From: Azolla caroliniana
Lineage: Eukaryota; Polypodiophyta
Reading direction: 5' to 3'
Length of the DNA stretch: 64,000 bases
NCBI GenBank assembly: GCA_043228905.1
Contig: JBHGNT010000003.1
Coordinates: forward strand, 25,420,001-25,484,000
Below, piece after piece: positions 37,701 to 48,000 of this stretch. The position numbers and the translations under genes are program-made. The notes beneath the pieces were generated by a model, which saw only the letters and a program-made list of their open reading frames with translations, searched no databases and was not told the origin of the DNA. The number at the start of each line of letters is the position of its first letter. Position 1 is the first letter of the stretch.

Positions 37701-40038
37701 TTATGCAACACTAGAAGCCATTGGTGTCCTTATAGATATGCTATGCAAATCTATGCAGTGTATGGATTCGTGTCAAGAAAAGTGCAGTCTCCCAATGGTT
37801 TCTCAGAGGCTGTGGCTAGCACAATTGGAGTAAAACAAGAATGCCCACTATCACCCACTCTCTTAGGTCTCCATATAGATATGGTATCACTTACATAGAG
37901 AGATTCAGGGGTTTGGGATCAGGCCTAGTGTGTATACCTATACAAATATTACTATATGCTGATGATATTGTGCTCATTTCTGACTCTTTGGAGGGACTAC
38001 AAATACATCTAAATGCCTTAAAAGTATTTTCCACAGACAAAGGTTTGTCGATAAACATGGATAAAACTAAAGTAATGACGAGAACAAGATCAGAAGTAGA
38101 AATCTTCTTGAGGGAAAGGAAAAGGTGACATACACACGCTCCAACACATACCCAGGAGTAATATTTACAAGGCCTAGGTTCTCCTTATGGAGGCTACTTT
38201 TGTCCAACTTTCTCATGGATATGCAGCCCTTAGTGCTCTCGAAAGACAATGTGCATATTTGCAGCTCCAAGAGCCACGAACTAAACTACGGCTATTTGAT
38301 ACACTTTGACACCAACTCTTTTCTATGGAGAAGAAACATGGGAACCGAGTGTTAACAAGTCAAATAACTAGAAATATTTAGAGAGACCTTTAGTCTCAAT
38401 GATTGTGCCCGCATGATAAGGAGCTAAGTATTGGTGCCCCGCGATATAATCTGGGCAGAGATGGGAGCAGCCCCTATAATTATCGAGGCATTCTTCTGAT
38501 CAGTCACATGTATCCAACGGCTTTGGGAGCTCCCTGAAGGAAGGTACTCGAAGTTGGCACTTATGTCATCAAAACAACTTGCTGAACATGAAGATATTCA
38601 TCGTTGGTATGCTGAAATGCAACAATGGTTCGAGTCACATTGCATAAGCATAAACGCATTATCCCTATACCAATATAGCTTGGATTGTCCCCATCTAAAC
38701 ATGAAGAAAGTGGAAAAGAATAGAGTGATCCAAACTTATATTTTTAACTTGGAAAACAAGATAATATGGATCCGCTCCAAAATATCACTTGGTAGGAAGA
38801 TAGCCCACTATAAGACACTTTTTACACACATTGGAGGATGGATTCAATCATCCAGCCATCTTATATGAACATACATCTATCCTAGGCGTTGTGTAGTGTG
38901 ATAGGGAAGCTGTAAACTTCATCACAACAGTTAGAGATTGAGGTAGGCAGATATGCATGAACACCATTATAAGAAATAATTTGCTAATTGTGTTATCAGG
39001 GAGGTGGAATCTGAAGAACACTATATTTGTCATTGTAGTGTTTTTTATGAAATACGAGGGAGATAATTGCCTCTTTAAGCAAGGCTTTGGCCCACCATGC
39101 AAGGTAATGGAATATGTGAACTGACAGTACTTGGGGCTTAAGACTGCTTCCTTGCATGGTGACATTAAGAAGAGCTATATACTTAATAGCCAGATGCTTT
39201 TGCAAGTCCTTGTAAGCACCATTTAGTATACATGCTCAAAGGGGAGTTTATATGAGCTAAAACAAGCTCCTAGACCAGTCGTACAAAATGTAAATGAAAC
39301 AGTACTCTTCATGCATCACATTCGTTTTCATCCTGCAACCGGATGGTTAAACATTACCCTTTAAATCTTTTTGAACGTGTCAAATGAAAGCTGTTATCTT
39401 CATGATCAACATTTTCGATGTATAATCTTACTACTACTATTACTATCCCTAAGAACCTACATTTTTCATGAGATCAGAACTACCCACACTAGCTACAAAA
39501 TCTGCTTCTGAACTCTTTTACATCTTTCATGGAGTGACACATTAATGATTGTTCCTGAGCACAATGTGTAATCCTTCATATAACATATCATTAGAAAAGT
39601 GGAAGTGGGAGAATAAATTCAGCAAGAAAAAAATTGCAGAGCAATAAAATTGGGGGGAGGGAAACACTAAACTCCAGGAAAAAGGAAATGCAAATAAAGA
39701 GTAAAATACGTAGAATCAAATATACAGAAAAACAAAATATGCATTTGTTTTACTATGCAAAAACAAATAAAGAATATGCAGGAAAACGAGACATTTACGC
39801 AGGAAGAAAAACAAATGCAGGAAGATAGACAGAAATATGCAGAAGACGGGAAATGGCAAAGATTACAGGAAATAGATTAAAGGAAAAAAGAGGCTTTGAC
39901 ATAGGGAGGGGGGAGAAGAACCTGAAGGAATTCTCGAGCTTTGAGAGCAGTGTTTCCTGCGATCTCCATGAAGGCCGCGATCTTTTCCTGTTCGTCGTAG
40001 TTGGGTCCTCCTCCTCCTCCATCGTCATCGCCTACCAT
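31792..40038 (-). CDS. PUX7: UBA-like/UAS/UIM/UBX-domain protein, PUX7-like (UBXN7 type), Cdc48/p97 adaptor
   Basis: Ten minus-strand exons give 459 aa: 40038-39922, 34524-34388, 34268-34194, 34110-33921, 33840-33763, 33679-33611, 33468-33325, 32716-32608, 32500-32211 and 31962-31792. Domains in order: a UBA-like helix bundle (about residues 15-62, with ATGWQLEEAIQLFYAG split by intron 1); a thioredoxin-like UAS domain (about 150-285, LNRDTWSHETLKDMIK and MPTVLILDPITGQ); a UIM (about 311-327, DEDEELKLALAASLEG); and a C-terminal UBX domain (about 375-459). This is the order of human UBXN7 and Arabidopsis PUX7 (468 aa), which link ubiquitylated clients to the Cdc48/p97 segregase. The FPR tripeptide of the p97-binding loop is not seen; IPG stands at the comparable place. 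Intron 1 is 5.4 kb and carries a decayed LINE in antisense. Confidence 0.9.
35300..35420. repeat. Dispersed repeat piece shared with about 46.5 kb
   Basis: GCTTAACCG followed by GGTTTGG-type words and then GGGA.TTTTCAAACT..GAACCAA occurs here (about 35338-35400) and again at about 46551-46625. The two are clearly related but diverged, so this is an old repeat family present twice in the window. Confidence 0.5.
35960..38870 (+). mobile_element. Decayed LINE (endonuclease-like plus reverse transcriptase) in PUX7-like intron 1
   Basis: Plus-strand translation gives broken pieces in the order expected of a plant non-LTR retrotransposon. An endonuclease-like part lies at about 35990-36290 (TELGHFEDIFKKTDIA, then GSGRVVVLYKKELHDRVHVVHKD). 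Reverse-transcriptase parts follow: NAIDQLQFGKAQDHDGL at about 37245, YCCFVNFQKAFDLVPHAQLM at about 37650-37706, LLYADDIVLISDSLEG at about 37952-38000 with the YADD catalytic motif still readable, and LSINMDKTKVM. A C-terminal part runs to about 38860 (WELPEGRYSKLALMSSKQLAE). Stops and frameshifts interrupt it throughout. It is antisense to the host gene, which helps it escape splicing interference (inference). Ends are approximate; no target-site duplication was found. Confidence 0.75.
36816..36963. repeat. Three-copy tandem repeat, unit 47-50 bp
   Basis: Three copies of CCCAACAGTCACTTAATTAG.. ending CTAACTATGTTCACAC begin at about 36817, 36867 and 36914. They lie inside the decayed LINE, between its endonuclease-like and reverse-transcriptase parts. 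Confidence 0.85.
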
Positions 40039-42075
40039 AGCCACGGCTGCTCAGAGATGGATAATCTGATAACCAAAATGGCTTTTGCTTTTCTGCCTTC
40101 TTCTTCTTCTTCTTCTTCTTCTTCTTCTTCTTCTTCTGTCTTCCTTTCTTCCCTTCCTTCTGCATTTCCTGTTTTCCTTTTTTTTTTCTCTTGCATATTA
40201 TTATTATTATTATTATTAATTTATTATTCTTGTTTTAATTTAATTTTCTTTCTTTTCTTACTTATTTTTGTTTTCTCCTTCATCCTTATTTTTGCACTCC
40301 TTTTTATTTTTATTTTTACTTATTTTTCTTTCTTATTCGTTTCGGATTCTTATTTTTCTTTTTAATTTCTCCTTTTTCTTATTATATCAATGTTATTTTC
40401 TGTGATTTTATTTCACTGTTAATTCTCCTTTTTTCTCATCACCCTCTCTTAGCTTTTCGTTATTTTCCACGAATGCCCTTACTCAAGCCCCTCAAGGAGA
40501 GAAGTCGGCCCTCAAACTCCTAAACAAAACCAGATCTCGATGAGAAAAGGAAATTAGAATGAATCGACCCCTCTGACTGTCGAATGGCAACCATCTCGAG
40601 ATGGGGCTACTAAATGGTAACTTTTTTAAGGTTATAGTAACTTTATGTATGGATGAGGCCCAACACCCTTGCTCTTGCTCTTGCTCATGAGGTTTGTGTG
40701 TGTTTCCATCTTGACAAAAACCAATGCCAATTGGGGGGTTTGGCCCATTGTACCTTCTTGCATGTTGAACAACATATGATGCCAATGATCGACTTCGCAT
40801 ATTGTAGGAGTTGAATATGATCAAAATTTCATCCAGATTTTCCAATAATGTCTATTTATTGATGAGTAGATTCTTCGCTTTTATGTCCCACATCTCTTAT
40901 GAAATTTCATGTATAGAATTAGGAAATCACTTTCATACTTGATTTTAGTCATGTTTTTAATTGTTTTCAATGCCACATTATCCCTTGGCAATTTTACATA
41001 TAAAAAAAAACAAAGGTAAATAGTAAAAGGGCAATTCAAAATATTGTTTTCATGATGCAATGCTATAAAACTATGCATAAATTCCAAGATATCATCTTTG
41101 GAAGTTTGGGAGGTTTGGTATCTCATCTTAGTGACCAAAAAAGAATCTAGAATATAGAAAGAATAAGAATAAGATCTCCTCAATGACTAATATGCCAACT
41201 TTCAATCAAAGTTTCCTCAATACAGTGGCTGCTCCTAACTAGAGATATTGCCTTACTTTTTTCCTTTAATTCTCTTTCTATGTTGCAAGGAAAGATTCAC
41301 AAAATATAGAAATCAAAATCCAATCACTTCGAATGGTGAAACATGATTTCATAATCTGTATCCTATAACTTTGCATGAATCAAGATTTGCTTCTTAATTT
41401 CAAACTTGTGCCCTTTACCATGTGCTTACATGTACACATTGTCATTCATTCACACGATTTCTTGAATTTCAGTGTTGTATCATTATGACCACATTATGTT
41501 GTGGGACCAAAACTTCATTTATATGTGGCCAAATCAGTACAATCCACTTTTGGGAAAGAATGAAGGTCATCTTTAGGTCCACCAGATGGCAACGGGGCCA
41601 ACGGTTTGCACCTCTAGAGAGCATATCAATACAATCCACTTTTGCGAAAGAAATTCATATTTCCACCAAATGTTAGTGGGACCATAAAATGATGCACTTA
41701 GTGACCAAATTAATACAACCCACTTAGGAGAGAAAAGAAAGTCACATTTATGTTCGCAGAATGCGAGTGGAACCAAAAGCCAATACACTCGTGACAAATT
41801 AATACACCAGATTCGGGGAATGTGATTATTTAGGCACATTCAATCGTTCGGAGTGTTATACATGGAACTCTAATTTTACATGTGTGCAAGACTCAGAAAT
41901 ACTGAAGTTAGTTCAAGCTTAACGATACAGTCCAATACAAAGAATACAAAGGAAGTAAAATGCTCTTTTACTCCTTTCTTCAAGAAAGGCAATGATGTGC
42001 ATGATCTCAAAAAGAGAAAAAAAAAAGCATTACTTGGTGTAATCTCCTATTGATGTATTCAATTCAAAACTGGCA
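40039..42075. other. Intergenic region between the PUX7-like and TPR genes
   Basis: It holds the promoter side of the PUX7-like gene, with (TTC)n at about 40098-40136, (TTA)n at about 40198-40219 and a long T-rich stretch to about 40440. The degenerate tandem repeat at about 41485-41825 is listed separately. No supported gene; the long T-rich plus-strand frame from 39853 runs antisense through PUX7-like exon 1 and is spurious. Confidence 0.6.
41485..41825. repeat. Degenerate tandem repeat, period about 85-95 bp
   Basis: The phrase TGACCAAATTAATACAACCCACTT, in variant forms, recurs at about 41526, 41617, 41702 and 41790. Each copy is followed by a purine-rich stretch and a CCACCA/CCAGAATG..GTGGGACCA-like segment. 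Copies are diverged, suggesting an old satellite-like array. Confidence 0.6.
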
Positions 42076-45000
42076 TCATTGCCTGGAGTATCGATCAACA
42101 AATGGCTTGATTTTATCCGGGGCAAAATATCTTGCCTAGAAAGACAAGAAAATATGTTATTTGTCATACTTGTGCATAAATATTAGCGAAACACGTCAAT
42201 ATACTTACCCTTCAGCATGCTTATGAAAATAACCCTAGTTAGAAATTGACTTTTTGCATAATTACCAGGATATCCACTGTTTTCGGAAATTGCCATGCAG
42301 TGCTTACTAACCTTAATTAGAACTTAAGCTATGATTGTAATTTTACAATCTTGAAGAATATCATGATTTTTTTTTTCAAATAGAATATTGAGGTAAATAT
42401 GCCAAATGTCAAGGGTATGATGTTGTTTTCCCCCCAATATTATATACCTGTATAAACATTCGATCCGCCTCGCCTGTTTGGCCTTGATCTTTTAGAAGGA
42501 TACCCTGAATCGCAATCAATGAAATCAAACCCATCATTTATAAGCCAGTTTTAGAAATTATTGCCAGACCTGATTAAATAGACATGTTTTTGTTTTGTCA
42601 CCCACTTCAACAAGTAAAGATAAGCCATTGTATTCTTTGTTAGGTCTCATATGCAACAATTACAATCCTTTCGAGGAATTCATATAGATTTCTTTCTACT
42701 GAATATGGTGCAAGTATATGAGATTCCATATATACCTTTGCTAAATAACCCTGAAAATCCTCTGGGTAGCTTTTGATGAGTGAATCATAAACAGCAACTG
42801 CATCGCTTACATGACCCCATTCTGCATATGTTTTGCCAAGTAGTAGTCCAATCTTCATGGAAACGGGAGAAAAAGCAGTTCAAGACATTGTCAAAACTTC
42901 ATAGTATACACTCAATCTTCATGGAAACGGGAGAAAAAGCAGTTCAAGACATTGTCAAAACTTCATAGTATACACTGAATTTTAAACATTACCTGCTTTA
43001 TAATCACTATATCATCTTGATCTTTCATGTTTGAAGCATCTCGGTTTGATGATGTCAGGAGATCCCTTTTTTCAATCAGTTCTTTGACAGCCTATACCCA
43101 ACAAGAGAAAAATAGAGTTTGAGTTTCCAATAACTGCGTTCCTTCTTAGGAAATGAGTATTCCAACACAATTAAACCATGTTCCACTAATACATTGAAGA
43201 CTCAGAGGGCGAAGTAAATGCTATTTTAACACCATCAAAACGGAGAAGATGAGCTGTGAGATTGCACATTCATGTGAGTTCAGGCATATTACATCTAAAG
43301 CGTGGGAGTAGATAGGCTATATATATAATCAGGAGTCCAAGCCTTTGGGATCATTTCTAATGTATTTGTGTTTGTAAATGTGTAAATATCGGTTACCTAA
43401 ATATTTCTAGATGTCTAGCTCTTGCTCTGTGAAATATTTTGCACATCCCTATGACTTGCATTCATAACATTAATGCAAATCTTCTTCATCGACTGCGCCA
43501 CAATATCTAAGGCACTACGAATGACCATGGGGTATTGTCTACCATCAAATTCGGATCTACATCTTAATCGAGGCCTTTCATTGTTCTGTCACTGATTGCT
43601 ACTGATCATGCACTTAATCACTCACATAATTCACCTATGAAATCATCCATGTATAGATGACAATGTTCTTTAGTCAAAAATTACAATATGTCTGACTCGA
43701 GAATCTTACATGTATAGATGACAATATTCTTTAGTCAAGTCTTATTCTATTTCTATTTACTTTTTCTCTTACTTAGTTACACTTATTTTGTTTGTTGTTC
43801 TCAAAGAAGAGACAACATTTTCAGATGTAATCTCTTGTTCAGTCGAATGGACCATTTTGGCCTCTTAAAAGACATTAATATATCTTTCTTCAAGTTTATT
43901 CTTACCTCTGTTTGTTTTCCTTGTGAAACCAAAGCTTCAACATAACCCTTCAGCAGTGTGATACTTCTAGGGGACACCTGTGCTTAATTGTTCCAAAAAA
44001 GAATAGTAAAAATTTATTTGACTCGGTCAATCATAAACTATCCTTTTAGAACTCTGAAGAATAGAGCGAGGAACAGAAAAAATCCTCCATGTTGATGATA
44101 ATCAAATTTATAAATCTCGCCATGAAGAGCACAAAATAAAGCTAACAATTGCCCAAATCTGATGATGAGTAGAGTCCAACTTTATTTAGAGCCAGAAAGA
44201 ACTCGCAATGAATCCCATAAGCCTTTAAACTTGAAAAACAAAATAGTTCTTCTTTCCACAAGGTGAAAAATAGTTCTTACACCATCACGAAGTGTTTATT
44301 AGAACTTAGGACAGAGATAAACAAACCAAAAGACTCACTTGCATAGCTTGCCTGAATGTGGCAACACTGTCTTCAGATTTTCCCAAAGCACTCTGTACTT
44401 CACCCAGAAGCCGTAAGGCTTCCACATCTGTAGGCCTTGCCTGCAATTTTGTCTCTACATATCAGTTTTTTCAGTATTTTTAATATGATACTCAAGATTC
44501 CACATTGCTACTGGTATGATAGTTTCCACATCATTTTCTTCAGAATTGAAAACATAAACCGTATAGCACATAATAAACATGTAATAACAGATTCCATTTA
44601 GGTATTTTTTAAGTAAAGAGGAGAGGAGGAAGCTGAGGATAACTTTTTACGATTCAATGGCCGCCCACAGACAGTTGAAGTGACAATATGGAGTATTCTA
44701 AATCCAGCATACAAAAGATCATTTTGATCAGCCAGTAAAGATCAACATGACCAACATTAGAATCCTTTCCGATTCGTACTTCCATTATCCCTATTCATGT
44801 TCCTTCATTTTCAAGATACGTAGCACAAATAATACTTATTGTTATCTTTTCAAAAAAAATCTTGGTCCAACACTGAGATCTACTTGCACAGGTCATGGTT
44901 GTAGCTATCAAATGATCCAACACTGACATCTACTTGCACAGGTTATGGTTGTCAAGATAAAATACGAGGGCCAAACATCAAATGATCTTCTTTCAATAAC

Positions 45001-48000
45001 TTACTGAAGATAAGTGAACACTTACTAATGCTGGGATCCTGTTGACAAAATCATACCCTAGCATTTATGGAGAGTCAAATGAATAGATTAAAATAATATT
45101 AATGGCCTAATGTAAAATATAATGAGTATCTCAGAACAAATTGAATACATATCAGTTTTGACATGAGTAAAAACTCATTCATAGAAGTTACAAAAATTAA
45201 ACCATAGAACTAACATAAATAAGTACATTTCGAAGTCCAAAACATGTGCTGTGCATAGTTTCCTTGTTCACAATTTGGAAATAAATTATAAACAGAACAT
45301 AACTATTAGAGCAATGTAAAGTTATTACAAAGCAAGTACACATAATATAGGTCTGAAATTTATAATGGATATAAGTGCGCATTTTAAGGGAAGAGAAAAG
45401 TTCTAAGTGAGAAGACACATGCATGCATGCATGCATGCATGCCTGTTCTATGGTAGAACTTCAGATACCTCGATAAGGCGGCGTAGCAAAGTTTCTGATT
45501 CCGAGAATTCACCTAATTCTGCATTAGTAACAGCTGCTCCCTGCAAAATATAAACAAAAAGTTCTACTTACTGATTCAAGTGTCAAGCAACTGCATGTCT
45601 ATCATCACTATAAATTAATCGGTTGAAAGAACCAAACAGTTCCATGGCCTGTGTAGGTATGGATATGACCTGGTTTTGGTATCACATAAATTCATGAAGT
45701 GTCCTGTACCTAGTTACTAGAATGATTCCTGAGAGTGTATTAAGCTGCACATTTATTCTTTTTTCATGACAGGGATAGACTCTCAAAATTAGAATTGGAT
45801 GTAACCTTGAGAGTGAACTCATAGCATGAGGCAAAACCTCTCCCATAGAACCTAAACCTTGCAGCAGACCATTTTACCCACAGATACAATGAGTTCCAAA
45901 TCTTGTCCTTAGAATGAAGATGTGAGTCTCATAGACCTGCAATCACTATTTGAAAAGAGAGGCTGTCCAGGTATATGATTGATGACTATAGACACTCTTA
46001 GGGAATTAAGACAAATTTGCATACACTTGTATGTGATTGCTACGGTCACAAATCATATGATATCACATCAACTACTGAATATACAAGTAGATCAAGCTCT
46101 AGCTGTCCTTACCAATGAGTTTCATTTATTCTGCATCCTTCACTTCCACAATATCATATTCCATGTTAAGGTTCAGGGGTACACCAAATCCACAGAGACT
46201 TGAGGACAAAACTTGAAGGTGGCTAAATTTATAATGGGGCATATAGGTAGTACCTATAAAGCTTTATACCCACCAAAAATAAATAAAATTATAAAGCTTT
46301 ATATAAATGCAAAAGGGATATAGTTGTAATTATATTAAATATGGAAGAATTATCGAGGTGAAACTATAACCTTTTGTAAGGGCTATTCCTCATTATCCTC
46401 CCTAGAGCCCAACCTTAAGCTTCCCTCTCTCTCCTTAATCAGTTTTCCCAATCTAAAGCCCTTTGAGCACTTGTACAAATAACAAACTTGTATTTGCATA
46501 TTGGAAAACGTCGTCAAAGTCTCATGTGTTCAGTATACAGTTCGGTTTCAGCTTAACCGATTTGGCCTTTTCCAAACCAAACTGGTTAAGCCTTAACAAG
46601 TTTGGGAGTTTTCAAACTGGAACCAAACCGATTTCTAAACCGGTTAAGCATAAACTGGTTTAGCCAAACCAATTACGCCTTAGTCGGTTTGGCTCAAACC
46701 GGTTCGGTTCGGCTTGATCCATCCCAAACCAAGCTCAAGCCTGAACCAAGCAAACCAAACTCTAAAACAGTTTAACGGCTCGGTTCAGGCTTGAGCTATT
46801 GATTATGTGAATGTGCTTAGGTCAGTTTTGTAATGAGCTCAATCTCATGAAACTAGGTCTTCAAATCTTTTTTAGTATCTACCTTAGTCCCTTGAGAGAT
46901 TGTGCTTCTCAATATACATACATACGTAGATCTATTTTTGTATATAAGATCATTAAAGTTCTCCTCGTGTTATCTTGTAGTCCATGTGGTTATACCCAGC
47001 TGGGACTTAATTTATCATACAAACCCCATGGTTTTATGGATGAACTTTCTCAGTGTCCCAAACAGCATATAGAAGTTGCATTTTCTTCCCAGTTTACATG
47101 GATTCACTGCATTCTACAGGGATCTAAAATCCTCACCATGGCAATCATAAGGCCTTGTCAGGGAGAGGAGTGATACGCATATGTGAAGAAAACATTATCA
47201 AAGACATTTACATGCATAAGCTGAAACGCAAGTAGGACTAAGGTGCTTTCTGTGTGAAGTTCTTGTGCCAATATGATGGCTTAAGTTGATCATTGTTTCC
47301 ATTACAAACAATGCACCCAGTACAATAATGATACTGTGCCCTAGGAGCCATTAGACTATCTATTTAAATAAAAAGTTTAAAATTTGAAGGTCTATACCTC
47401 AAGAGCATCCAGATCATCAGGGTGGATTTTCAAAATGGCTACAAAACCTTGTAGTTGTTCCTGCATCAGCAATAACTTAAAATTTACCTTGAGAACAAAG
47501 AGCCATTGGCCAAAAACATTATCAAACAAATTAATCTTATCCTTTTATTCTTTATGTTTTGGTGTTTCATTAATTCAACGCTAAGTGGGAAGACAGATGT
47601 TTCTTTTACAAGTACTGATTTGAAGTATCACGGGAAATACATTAGGCTTAGAGCAAAGTTACGGAAGACAGATGTTTCCTTTACAAGTACATTTTTGAAG
47701 TATCACGGGGAAGACATTAGGCTTAGAAAGTGATAGGTGCAGAGTGTTGCTCTTAAGTAGCACGAATAGCAAATGATGATGTTGGGATGGTATTGGTGGT
47801 GAAGGCTTTGCAAGAAAAGTGGGTAGACAAGAAAAAGTTAAAGTTGCAAAGTAGGTGTTAAGTCAGGGAACCTGTCAACAAAAATTCATTGGACAAACAC
47901 AGCAGATGGAGGAACTAGAAAAGTTAGTGAGATCATCCATTAAATATTCCTCAATATATAGAAACCATAAATTAAAAGATTCATCAGAGTGGAAATTTAC

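Noticed and set aside
39795-40028. Minus-strand frame with poly-Glu start overlapping PUX7-like exon 1
   Set aside because: It is the same DNA in a different frame; the frame starting at 40038 joins to exon 2 and continues the UBA-like domain.
39853-40365. 170-codon plus-strand frame with poly-Ser and Phe/Leu-rich tail
   Set aside because: It is antisense to exon 1 of the PUX7-like gene and then reads (TTC)n and T-rich DNA; no known domain.
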